From NCBI GenBank assembly GCA_950071955.1, contig CATMOC010000208.1, positions 1 to 6,630 on the forward strand: DNA of 6,630 nt, given 5' to 3'. Numbering within the stretch: the first letter of the stretch is position 1; every line of letters begins with the position of its first letter. This document shows, in pieces, positions 1-6,530 of this stretch. The DNA comes from an uncultured Mesorhizobium sp. (lineage in GTDB: Bacteria > Pseudomonadota > Alphaproteobacteria > Rhizobiales > Rhizobiaceae). A program made the translations under genes and the position numbers. Under the pieces are notes generated by a model, which saw nothing but the letters and a program-made list of their open reading frames with translations, did no database searches and was not told where the DNA came from.

Positions 1-1413
1 CAGGCGCTCCCGGGCGCCATTCTCGTCAACAATGACGCGTTCTATCGCGTCTCGGACTTCCTGAAGCCGACCCATTTCTACGAACCTCTGCACCGCAAGA
101 TCTACGAGATCGCCGGTGAACTGATCCGGATGGGCAAGATGGCCAACCCGGTGACGATGAAGACCTTCCTGCCCGCGGACGAAAAGGTCGGCGACATCAC
201 GGTCGCGCATTATCTCGCGCGGCTTGCGGCAGAAGCCGTGACCATCATCAACGCGTCCGATTACGGACGGGCCATCTACGACCTCGCGACGCGGCGCGCG
301 TTGATCACCGTCGGCGAGGACATGGTCAACATCGCCTACGACGCGCCCGTCGACATGTCGCCCTCCGACCAGATCGAAGACGCGGAAAGGCGCCTCTTCG
401 AGCTTGCGGAGACCGGACGCTACGACGGTGGCTTCGAAAGCTTCACCGACGCGGTCAAGACCGCAGTGGACATGGCCAATGCCGCCTACATGCGCGACGG
501 CCATCTCTCCGGCATCTCGACCGGCTTCCGTGACATCGACCGGCGGCTCGGCGGGCTGCAGCCGTCGGATCTGGTCATCCTCGCCGGGCGCCCTGCCATG
601 GGCAAGACATCGCTCGCCACCAACATTGCCTTCAACATCGCCTCGGCATACCAGCCCGCCCAGCAGGCGGACGGCTCATTCAAAGCCGCCAAGGGAGGCG
701 TAGTCGGCTTCTTCTCGCTTGAAATGTCGTCCGAACAGCTGGCCACCCGCATCATCTCGGAGCAGACGGAGATCTCCTCATCGAAGATCCGCCGTGGCGA
801 GATATCCGAGGTGGACTTCGAGAAGCTCGTCGCCTGCGCGCAGATGATGCAGAAGACCCCGCTCTTCATCGACCAGACCGGCGGCATCTCGATCGCCCAG
901 CTGGCCGCCCGCGCGCGGCGGCTCAAGCGGCAGCGCGGGCTCGACGTGATCGTGATCGACTACGTCCAGCTGATGCAGGGCTCCTCGTCGAAATCGAACC
1001 AGAACCGCGTGCAGGAGATCACCGAGATCACCACCGGCCTCAAGGCGCTGGCGAAGGAACTGCAGGTGCCGATCGTGGCGCTGTCGCAGTTGTCGCGCCA
1101 GGTCGAAAGCCGCGACGACAAGCGCCCGCAACTGGCCGACCTGCGCGAATCGGGCTCGATCGAGCAGGATGCCGACGTCGTGCTTTTCGTCTATCGCGAC
1201 GAATACTACATGCAGAACAAGGAGCCGGAGCCCGGCACGATGGAACACCAGCAGTGGCAGGAAAAGTTCGAGCGCGTGAAGGGCAAGGCCGAACTCATCA
1301 TCGCCAAGCAGCGCCACGGGCCGACCGGCACGGTCGATCTCGCTTTCGAGGGCCAGTTCACCCGCTTCTCCGACCTTGCGGACGAAGGCCACTTGCCGGA
1401 ACGATTCGAGTAG
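1..1413 (+). CDS. dnaB: Replicative DNA helicase DnaB, 5'-truncated by window edge
   Basis: DnaB is the hexameric ATP-driven 5'-3' helicase that unwinds DNA at the replication fork and recruits primase. The frame is open from base 1 and ends at TAG 1411-1413, giving 470 residues; perhaps 25-35 N-terminal residues lie upstream (inferred from the usual length near 500). Residues 1 to about 105 are the N-terminal primase-interaction domain, followed by a linker and a RecA-like motor. Visible motifs (window numbering) are Walker A GRPAMGKTS with K202, the FFSLEM segment with the likely catalytic E241, Walker B VIVIDYVQLM with D320, and KQRHGP with the arginine finger R438. Two insertions relative to E. 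coli DnaB, near residues 217-233 and 406-427, fit alphaproteobacterial DnaB. No intein interrupts the Walker A or other motor motifs. The ATG at 130 is internal and not the start. The stop lies 4 nt before the preferred alr start. Confidence 0.98.
   Translation, partial: QALPGAILVNNDAFYRVSDFLKPTHFYEPLHRKIYEIAGELIRMGKMANPVTMKTFLPADEKVGDITVAHYLARLAAEAVTIINASDYGRAIYDLATRRALITVGEDMVNIAYDAPVDMSPSDQIEDAERRLFELAETGRYDGGFESFTDAVKTAVDMANAAYMRDGHLSGISTGFRDIDRRLGGLQPSDLVILAGRPAMGKTSLATNIAFNIASAYQPAQQADGSFKAAKGGVVGFFSLEMSSEQLATRIISEQTEISSSKIRRGEISEVDFEKLVACAQMMQKTPLFIDQTGGISIAQLAARARRLKRQRGLDVIVIDYVQLMQGSSSKSNQNRVQEITEITTGLKALAKELQVPIVALSQLSRQVESRDDKRPQLADLRESGSIEQDADVVLFVYRDEYYMQNKEPEPGTMEHQQWQEKFERVKGKAELIIAKQRHGPTGTVDLAFEGQFTRFSDLADEGHLPERFE
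1408..1410 (+). promoter_or_regulatory. Weak Shine-Dalgarno GAG deciding the alr TTG start
   Basis: GAG, the last sense codon of dnaB, sits 7 nt before TTG 1418. It is weak as a ribosome site but correctly spaced, whereas the alternative in-frame TTG at 1376 has no purine-rich stretch before it. Placing the signal at the dnaB stop suggests that alr translation is coupled to ribosomes terminating on dnaB. This is inference. Confidence 0.35.
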
Positions 1414-1417
1414 TCGG

Positions 1418-2587
1418 TTGGACGAGGCGTTTCACATCCGGGAGGCCGGGACCAAACCTCACCTTGCCGGCGGTCGCCTGACGATCGACCTGCGTTCGCT
1501 GCAGGCGAACTATCGCGCCCTGGTAAAGGTGGCCGCGCCCGCCCGTGTCGCCGGCGTCGTCAAGGCTGACGCCTACGGCATCGGGATCGCCGATGTCGTT
1601 CCGGCCCTCGCGGCGGCCGGATGCGACACGTTCTTCGTCGCTCTGCCCGAAGAGGGCTTCGCGGTCAGGCGCGCGGCGCCGCAATCCCGTATCTTCGTCC
1701 TCAACGGTCTCTTCGTTCTGGACGCGGCCGAAACATACGCCAGATCGCAACTGATCCCGGTGATCAACACCGCCATCGACCTGACGATCTGGGAACGCTT
1801 CTGCGGCCGGCAGGGTGCCGCGCATCCCTGCGCCATCCACGTCGACACGGGCATGAACCGCCTCGGCATCACGCCGGCCGAGGCAATCGCTTTCGCAGAC
1901 GAGAACATGCTGACCAGGGCAGTCAATCCCGTGCTTCTGATGAGCCATCTCGCCTGCGCCGACCAGCGCGACGATCCCAAGAACCGCAGGCAGCTCGAAA
2001 TCTTCCGCAACGTGGGGCGCGCTTTCGGGGAAATGGAAGCGAGCCTCGTCAACTCCTCCGGCCTGCTGTTGGGCCGCGACTTCCATTTCGGCCTCACCCG
2101 GCCCGGTATCGCCGTCTACGGCGGATCGCCGGCTCCGGGGGTGACCATGCGGACGGTCGTGACGGCGGAGGCGCGCGTGGCGCAGATCCGGTACGTCAAG
2201 GCGGGCGAGACGATCAGCTATGGCGCGACCTCTGTCCTCCAGCGCGACAGCATCATCGCGGTTGCGGCCGTCGGGTATGCCGACGGCTTTCCGCGCGCGG
2301 CGTCGGGCAGCGGCGTGCCGATCCGCCAACTCTTTCCCGGAGGCAACGGCTTCGTAAACGGCCGCCGCGTACCCATCATCGGACGCGTGACCATGGACCT
2401 GACTATGTTCGACGTGACCGACCTGGGCGGGGACGGCATCGCCACGGGCGATCATATCGAGCTTTTCGGACCCAACCTACCGATCGACGAGGCCGCGCGG
2501 GCGGCCGGGACGATCTCCTACGAACTTCTCACCCGGCTCGGCCAGCGCTATCACCGCGCCTACATCAGCGGCGCGGATACGCGGTGA
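1418..2587 (+). CDS. alr: Alanine racemase (PLP-dependent)
   Basis: Alr interconverts L- and D-alanine in the cytoplasm and supplies D-alanine for peptidoglycan. From TTG 1418 it has 389 residues, near the usual 360-390. The N-terminal barrel carries VVKADAYG with the PLP-binding lysine K49, then HVDTGMNRLG with R148 and a later RPGIAVYGG phosphate-binding/arginine segment. The C-terminal beta domain carries ISYGATS with the second catalytic base Y268, followed by GRVTMDLTMFDV, a conserved substrate-pocket motif. All hallmark residues are present, so the enzyme should be active. No ATG or GTG lies near the expected N-terminus. TTG 1376 would overlap dnaB by 38 bp and add 14 residues of doubtful character, so TTG 1418 is preferred. 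It is the second gene of the dnaB-purF run. Whether it is the biosynthetic Alr or a catabolic DadX cannot be fixed from sequence alone, but the housekeeping context and lack of a dadA neighbour favour Alr. Confidence 0.96.
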   Translation: MDEAFHIREAGTKPHLAGGRLTIDLRSLQANYRALVKVAAPARVAGVVKADAYGIGIADVVPALAAAGCDTFFVALPEEGFAVRRAAPQSRIFVLNGLFVLDAAETYARSQLIPVINTAIDLTIWERFCGRQGAAHPCAIHVDTGMNRLGITPAEAIAFADENMLTRAVNPVLLMSHLACADQRDDPKNRRQLEIFRNVGRAFGEMEASLVNSSGLLLGRDFHFGLTRPGIAVYGGSPAPGVTMRTVVTAEARVAQIRYVKAGETISYGATSVLQRDSIIAVAAVGYADGFPRAASGSGVPIRQLFPGGNGFVNGRRVPIIGRVTMDLTMFDVTDLGGDGIATGDHIELFGPNLPIDEAARAAGTISYELLTRLGQRYHRAYISGADTR

Positions 2588-2609
2588 CGATGGTCGGAGC
2601 AGCCCGATA

Positions 2610-4007
2610 ATGGCGAAATCGCGCGTCCAGTTCATCTGCCAGAACTGCGGTACGGTGCACAACCGCTGGGCCGGCAAGTGCGACGGCTGCGGCGAGTGGA
2701 ACACGCTTGTCGAGGAAGGTACGGCGGGAGGCATCGGCTCGGGGCCGGCGTCCACGCGCAATGCCCGCAAGGGCCGCCCCGTGACGCTGACTTCCCTGTC
2801 CGGCGAAATCGAGGACGCGCCGCGCATCGCCAGCGGCATCGGCGAACTCGACCGTGCCACCGGCGGCGGCTTCGTGCGCGGCTCCGCCCTGCTGGTCGGC
2901 GGCGACCCGGGCATCGGAAAGTCCACGCTGCTCACGCAGGCGGCCGCCGCGCTCGCCCGCCTGGGGCACAGGATCGTCTACGTGTCGGGAGAGGAAGCGG
3001 TGGCGCAGATCAGGCTGCGGGCCCAGCGCCTCGGCGCGGCCGATGCGCCCGTCGAACTCGCCGCCGAGACGAACGTCGAGGACATCCTCGCCACCATCGC
3101 GGAAGGACGCAGGCCGGACCTTCTGATCCTCGATTCGATCCAGACCCTGTGGACGGACGTTGCCGATTCGGCGCCCGGAACCGTCACGCAGGTCCGCGCA
3201 TCGGCGCAGGCGATGATCCGCTACGCCAAGTCGACCGGGGCGGCGATCGTGCTGGTCGGCCACGTCACCAAGGAAGGCCAGATCGCCGGACCGCGCGTGG
3301 TCGAGCACATGGTGGATGCGGTGCTCTATTTCGAAGGCGAAGGCGGACACCATTACCGCATCCTTCGCACCGTGAAGAACCGATTCGGCCCCACTGACGA
3401 GATCGGCGTCTTCGAGATGTCCGACAAGGGACTGCGCGAAGTGGCCAATCCGTCGGAGCTTTTTCTCGGCGAGCGCCATGCCAAGGCGCCGGGCGCGGCC
3501 GTCTTTGCGGGCATGGAGGGCACGCGCCCGGTGCTCGTCGAGATCCAGGCCCTCGTCGCCCCCTCCCCCCTCGGAACGCCGCGCAGGGCAGTGGTCGGCT
3601 GGGATTCGGCGCGACTCTCGATGATCCTTGCGGTGCTGGAAGCGCATTGCGGGGTCCGCTTTGCGCAGAACGACGTCTACCTCAACGTCGCCGGCGGCTA
3701 CCGCATCACCGAGCCGGCGGCCGATCTCGCGGTCGCCGCCGCACTGGTTTCATCGCTCACCGGACTTGCCCTGCCCGCCGATTGTGTCTATTTCGGCGAA
3801 ATCAGCCTTTCCGGCGCCGTCAGGCCTGTCGCGCATGCGCAGCAGCGGCTGAAAGAGGCGGAAAAACTCGGTTTCGGGCAGGCGGTCCTGCCGGCCGGCA
3901 GCGGGGACGTGGCGGGATCGATCGCGGCGCGATCGTTCCTGCCGGATGCGCTGGCCGACCTCGTTGCCCGGATCGCGGGAACGAAGCGCGGCCGCGAGGC
4001 GGACTGA
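2610..4007 (+). CDS. radA: DNA repair protein RadA (Sms), branch-migration ATPase
   Basis: RadA is a hexameric RecA-fold motor that extends RecA-made D-loops by branch migration during recombination and repair. The 465 residues match the family length. In order: an N-terminal C4 zinc finger (C10, C13, C24, C27), a RecA-like ATPase with Walker A GGDPGIGKST (K104) and Walker B LLILDSIQTL (D175), the RadA-specific KNRFG motif at 256-260, and a C-terminal Lon-protease-like domain from about 280 to 450 that serves as a scaffold and is not expected to be proteolytic. The start is ATG 2610, with GGAG at 2596-2599 ten bases upstream. It follows alr by 22 nt and precedes cvpA by 19 nt. No key motif is missing. 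RadA is mechanistically related to the DnaB helicase encoded two genes upstream, although the two families are distinct; the zinc finger and KNRFG rule out a second DnaB. Confidence 0.98.
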   Translation: MAKSRVQFICQNCGTVHNRWAGKCDGCGEWNTLVEEGTAGGIGSGPASTRNARKGRPVTLTSLSGEIEDAPRIASGIGELDRATGGGFVRGSALLVGGDPGIGKSTLLTQAAAALARLGHRIVYVSGEEAVAQIRLRAQRLGAADAPVELAAETNVEDILATIAEGRRPDLLILDSIQTLWTDVADSAPGTVTQVRASAQAMIRYAKSTGAAIVLVGHVTKEGQIAGPRVVEHMVDAVLYFEGEGGHHYRILRTVKNRFGPTDEIGVFEMSDKGLREVANPSELFLGERHAKAPGAAVFAGMEGTRPVLVEIQALVAPSPLGTPRRAVVGWDSARLSMILAVLEAHCGVRFAQNDVYLNVAGGYRITEPAADLAVAAALVSSLTGLALPADCVYFGEISLSGAVRPVAHAQQRLKEAEKLGFGQAVLPAGSGDVAGSIAARSFLPDALADLVARIAGTKRGREAD

Positions 4008-4026
4008 CGGATTGGAGTAGGCGACG

Positions 4027-4578
4027 ATGCCGATTACGCTGCTTGACGGAATTCTCGTCGGCTTTGCGCTTGTTTCCGCGATCCTGGCGATGGTCCGCGG
4101 TCTCTCGCGCGAACTCCTCTCCATCGCCTCCTGGGCAGCGGCCGCGGCGGCGGCCTTTTTCTTCTACCCCTTTGTGCTCCCCTACGTCGCGCCCTACATA
4201 GACAACGACAAGATAGCGCTCGCCGCCTCGGCGGCCATCGTGTTCCTGCTCGCCCTGATCGTGGTGACGGTGATCACGATGAAGGTGGCCGACTTCATCA
4301 TCGATTCGCGCGTCGGCGCGCTCGACCGGACGCTTGGGTTCGTCTACGGCGCGGCGCGAGGGATCCTGGTGATCGCGGTGGCCCTGATGTTCTTCAACTG
4401 GCTGGTCGGCGACAACAAGCCGGCATGGATAGCCGGAGCGAAGTCGCTGCCCCTGCTCGAAAGCATCGGCGCGAAGCTGCAGGAATTGCTTCCGGACGAT
4501 CCGGAGAACTCGATCCTCAAGCGACTGACCGACGGCGATGAAGCCGAGCCGGCCGGAGAGGCCGAGACGAACAACTGA
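4027..4578 (+). CDS. cvpA: CvpA family inner-membrane protein
   Basis: CvpA proteins are small inner-membrane proteins named for colicin V production in E. coli and linked in some bacteria to envelope stress and bile-salt resistance; the biochemical function is not settled. This one has 183 residues with four probable membrane helices at about 5-23, 31-52, 63-85 and 104-127, then a soluble acidic tail rich in Glu, Asp and Ala from about 150. Family-type conserved patches are RGLSRE (24-29) between helices 1 and 2, and the charged GALDRTLGFVYGAARG segment (97-112) leading into helix 4. The ATG at 4027 has GGAG at 4014-4017, nine bases upstream. It sits 19 nt after radA and 56 nt before purF. 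Adjacency to purF is also known from E. coli, where cvpA and purF share an operon, which strengthens the call. Confidence 0.93.
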   Translation: MPITLLDGILVGFALVSAILAMVRGLSRELLSIASWAAAAAAAFFFYPFVLPYVAPYIDNDKIALAASAAIVFLLALIVVTVITMKVADFIIDSRVGALDRTLGFVYGAARGILVIAVALMFFNWLVGDNKPAWIAGAKSLPLLESIGAKLQELLPDDPENSILKRLTDGDEAEPAGEAETNN

Positions 4579-4625
4579 TCCGCCGCTTCCATTCAGGCGG
4601 AGAACCGGCGCCACGGGCGCGGAGG
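4579..4625 (+). promoter_or_regulatory. cvpA-purF leader with two hairpins next to the purF ribosome site
   Basis: The 56-nt gap between cvpA and purF holds two perfect inverted repeats. TCCGCC (4579-4584) pairs with GGCGGA (4596-4601) around an 11-nt loop. GCGCC (4608-4612) pairs with GGCGC (4616-4620) around ACG. The second hairpin abuts the strong Shine-Dalgarno GGAGG at 4621-4625, nine bases before the purF ATG. No T-run follows either stem, so a terminator is unlikely. They could tune purF translation or RNA processing, but short GC stems also arise by chance in DNA this GC-rich. No known purine riboswitch is recognised. Confidence 0.3.
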
Positions 4626-4634
4626 CAGTTTGCA

Positions 4635-6128
4635 ATGGCAGACTCAGCGATCGGCATTCACGACGACGACCGGGAGACATCCGCCGGCGAAGCCGACGAT
4701 CATTTCCACGACGAGTGCGGGGTATTCGGCATCTTCGGCCGCCAGGACGCGGCGGCGATCGTCACGCTTGGCCTGCACGCGCTCCAGCACCGGGGACAGG
4801 AAGCCGCAGGCATCGTCTCCTATGACGGCTCGCAATTTCACGTCGAGCGCCATGTCGGGCTCATCGGCGATACCTTCACCAAGCAGTCGGTGATCGACCG
4901 GCTGCAGGGCACGCGCTCCATTGGCCACACCCGCTACGCCACGACCGGCGGGGCGGGCCTGCGCAACGTCCAGCCGTTTTTCGCCGAACTCTCCGATGGC
5001 GGTCTGGCGATCGCCCACAACGGCAACATCACCAATGCGATGACCGTCCAGCGTGCCCTGCAGAAGCAAGGCGCGATCTTCTCCTCGACATCCGACACCG
5101 AGACGATCCTGCACCTGGTGGCGACCAGCAAGCAGCGCGACACCAATGCCCGTTTCGTCGAGGCGGTGCGGCAGATCGAAGGCGCCTTCTCGCTGGTGGC
5201 GCTGACGTCCAAGAAGATGATCGGCTGCCGCGATCCGCTCGGCATTCGGCCGCTCGTGCTCGGTGACCTCGACGGCGCGTGGATCCTCGCATCTGAGACC
5301 TGTGCGCTGGACATCATCGGCGCGCGTTTCGTGCGCGACCTCAAGCCCGGCGAGATGGTGGTCGTCACCACAAGCGGCATCGAGAGCCATTTCCCCTTCG
5401 AGCCGGCGAAGTCGCGCTTCTGCATCTTCGAATACGTCTACTTCGCCCGCCCGGATTCGTCCGTGGAAGGCCGCAACGTATACGACGTCCGCAAGAAGAT
5501 CGGGGTGGAACTGGCGCGCGAAAGCCCGGTGGATGCCGATATCGTCGTCCCCGTCCCGGATTCCGGAACGCCGGCGGCAATCGGCTTCTCGCAGGAGGCG
5601 GGGCTGCCGTTTGAACTGGGCATCATCCGCAACCACTATGTCGGCCGCACTTTCATATCGCCGGGTGATTCGATCCGCCACATGGGCGTGAAACTGAAGC
5701 ACAACGCCAACCGTCGGATGATCGAAGGCAAGCGCGTGGTGCTGGTCGACGATTCCATTGTGCGCGGCACCACCAGCCAGAAGATCGTGCAGATGGTGCG
5801 CGAAGCAGGTGCGAAGGAAGTGCATATGCGCATCGCCTCGCCGCCGACCCGCGCCTCCTGCTTCTACGGAGTCGATACGCCGGAGAAGGCAAAACTTCTC
5901 GCCTCGCGCATGTCGGTCGAGGAGATGGCCGATTTCATCCGCGTCGATTCGCTCGGCTTCCTCTCCATCGATGGCCTCTACCGCGCCGTCGGCGAGAAGG
6001 GACGTGACGCGCAGGCTCCGCAATTCTGCGACGCCTGCTTCAGTGGCGAATACCCCACCCGGCTGCTCGACTTCGAAGGCGCCGACAACGTGCGCTCGCT
6101 GTCGCTGCTGGCGACCGGAGGGCAGTGA
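4635..6128 (+). CDS. purF: Amidophosphoribosyltransferase (glutamine PRPP amidotransferase)
   Basis: PurF makes 5-phosphoribosylamine from PRPP and glutamine, the committed first step of de novo purine synthesis. It has 497 residues. A 27-residue acidic leader ends just before the nucleophile C28 (HDECGVFGI), so a propeptide must be removed, as in the Bacillus type. The glutaminase domain follows, with QHRGQEAAG, HTRYATTG (R100) and AHNGN (N129). The phosphoribosyltransferase domain carries the PRPP loop VVLVDDSIVRGTT at about 368-380. Four cysteines, C263, C409, C465 and C468, lie where B. subtilis PurF binds its 4Fe-4S cluster; measured from C28 they fall at 236, 382, 438 and 441. This is therefore the iron-sulfur form and not the cluster-free E. 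coli form. The ATG at 4635 has GGAGG at 4621-4625. Family members are inhibited by AMP and GMP; no transcriptional regulator site was recognised. It ends the plus-strand run. Confidence 0.98.
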   Translation: MADSAIGIHDDDRETSAGEADDHFHDECGVFGIFGRQDAAAIVTLGLHALQHRGQEAAGIVSYDGSQFHVERHVGLIGDTFTKQSVIDRLQGTRSIGHTRYATTGGAGLRNVQPFFAELSDGGLAIAHNGNITNAMTVQRALQKQGAIFSSTSDTETILHLVATSKQRDTNARFVEAVRQIEGAFSLVALTSKKMIGCRDPLGIRPLVLGDLDGAWILASETCALDIIGARFVRDLKPGEMVVVTTSGIESHFPFEPAKSRFCIFEYVYFARPDSSVEGRNVYDVRKKIGVELARESPVDADIVVPVPDSGTPAAIGFSQEAGLPFELGIIRNHYVGRTFISPGDSIRHMGVKLKHNANRRMIEGKRVVLVDDSIVRGTTSQKIVQMVREAGAKEVHMRIASPPTRASCFYGVDTPEKAKLLASRMSVEEMADFIRVDSLGFLSIDGLYRAVGEKGRDAQAPQFCDACFSGEYPTRLLDFEGADNVRSLSLLATGGQ

Positions 6129-6146
6129 TAGGGGCTTTCGTCCCTA
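6129..6146 (+). terminator. Hairpin in the purF/gdx convergent gap, possible terminator
   Basis: TAGGGGC (6129-6135), loop TTTC, GTCCCTA (6140-6146) forms a 7-bp stem with one G-U pair on the plus strand. It starts at the first base after the purF stop and ends within the gdx stop codon. On the minus strand the G-U becomes an A-C mismatch, though the loop is then a GNRA-type GAAA. The position is ideal for ending purF transcripts. No T-run follows in either direction, so a classical intrinsic terminator is not shown; it may instead protect transcript ends. Confidence 0.45.
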
Positions 6147-6461
6147 CGGCGTGACCAGCTTCAGGCCGACGATGCCGGCGACGATAAGGCTGATGCAGGC
6201 GAGGCGGATCACATCCGAGGACTCGCCGAAGAGCAGGATGCCGAGAACCACGGTGCCGATCGTCCCAATGCCGGTCCACACCGCATAGGCGGTGCCGAGC
6301 GGCAGCGTTCGCAGGGCGAGACCGAGAAGGGCGAGGCTCACCGTCATCGAAAGGATGGTGGCGAGGGTGGGCCACGGGCGCGTGAACCCCTCGGTGTATT
6401 TCAAGCCGACCGCCCAGCCGATCTCGAACAGTCCAGCGGCAAACAGTATGAGCCAGGACAT
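6144..6461 (-). CDS. gdx: Guanidinium exporter Gdx (SugE), small multidrug resistance family
   Basis: Gdx is a dual-topology dimeric inner-membrane antiporter that expels guanidinium in exchange for protons. From ATG 6461 it has exactly 105 residues, the same length as E. coli SugE as I recall it. Four membrane helices lie at about 2-20, 30-50, 57-77 and 84-102. Gdx-subtype features are MSW at the start, the essential proton/substrate glutamate E13, W16, GLKYT (19-23), S42, and the [11 protein letters not shown] motif (56-66) with Y59 and W62; K101 is near the C-terminus. These favour guanidinium export over the EmrE/Qac polyaromatic-cation subtype. Minus-strand GGGAG at 6472-6468 lies six bases before this ATG. 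An in-frame ATG at 6497 would add 12 hydrophilic residues and start inside a riboswitch hairpin, so it is rejected. Only one SMR gene is present, consistent with a homodimer. It converges on purF with 15 nt between the coding ends. Confidence 0.95.
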   Translation of the reverse strand: MSWLILFAAGLFEIGWAVGLKYTEGFTRPWPTLATILSMTVSLALLGLALRTLPLGTAYAVWTGIGTIGTVVLGILLFGESSDVIRLACISLIVAGIVGLKLVTP

Positions 6462-6467
6462 CGTCAT

Positions 6468-6472
6468 CTCCC
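6468..6472 (-). promoter_or_regulatory. gdx Shine-Dalgarno GGGAG
   Basis: On the minus strand GGGAG (6472 to 6468) stands six bases before ATG 6461 and fixes that codon as the gdx start. The overlapping ATG at 6467 directly abuts the site and could not be used with it. Its GGG is also the segment that can pair with the first riboswitch hairpin's 3' arm. Confidence 0.8.
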
Positions 6473-6480
6473 ATGCAGGC

Positions 6481-6530
6481 GATGAGGCCGTCCCCATCCG
6501 TCATTGTCGCAAATGCAGGGTCGTCCCCGC
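6481..6530 (-). promoter_or_regulatory. Guanidine-II (mini-ykkC) riboswitch controlling gdx
   Basis: Read on the minus strand, two hairpins lie in tandem. P1 is GCGGGG-ACGA-CCCUGC (6530 to 6515), six base pairs including one G-U. P2 is GAUGGGG-ACGG-CCUCAUC (6498 to 6481), seven base pairs including one G-U. A 16-nt linker joins them. Paired stem-loops with ACGR tetraloops are the defining signature of the mini-ykkC motif, shown to bind guanidinium; the two loops contact each other through their CG dinucleotides and each hairpin holds one ligand. P2 ends 8 nt before the gdx Shine-Dalgarno sequence, and gdx/sugE is a characteristic target of this class. Expected logic is ON: ligand stabilises the hairpins and frees the ribosome site. 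A translational mechanism fits, as no T-run terminator lies between P2 and the gene. Confidence 0.92.

Noticed and set aside
1..1413. Intein in dnaB
   Set aside because: DnaB is a frequent intein host, but the Walker A and other motor motifs are continuous and no splicing blocks are seen.
1358..2455. Minus-strand open frame of 365 codons opposite alr
   Set aside because: It is the antisense shadow of alr in GC-rich DNA: composition is Arg/Asp/Ala/Val-heavy with no recognisable domain, and the plus frame has full alanine racemase motifs.
2590..2610. Mini-ORF (ATG 2590 to TAA 2608-2610) overlapping the radA start as TAATG
   Set aside because: Only six codons plus stop, no convincing ribosome site, and radA has its own GGAG; probably chance, although termination-reinitiation cannot be excluded.
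2565..3647. Minus-strand open frame of 360 codons opposite radA
   Set aside because: Antisense shadow of radA; the translation resembles no family and the plus frame is a complete RadA.
3820..4680. Minus-strand open frame of 286 codons across radA, cvpA and purF
   Set aside because: It spans three well-supported plus-strand genes and their intergenic regions and shows no domain.
4644..6023. Minus-strand open frame of 459 codons opposite purF
   Set aside because: Antisense shadow of purF; long only because high GC makes stops rare in this frame.
6462..6497. Longer gdx start at minus-strand ATG 6497
   Set aside because: It would begin within riboswitch hairpin P2 without a good ribosome site and add 12 non-family residues; ATG 6461 gives the normal 105-residue protein with GGGAG in place.
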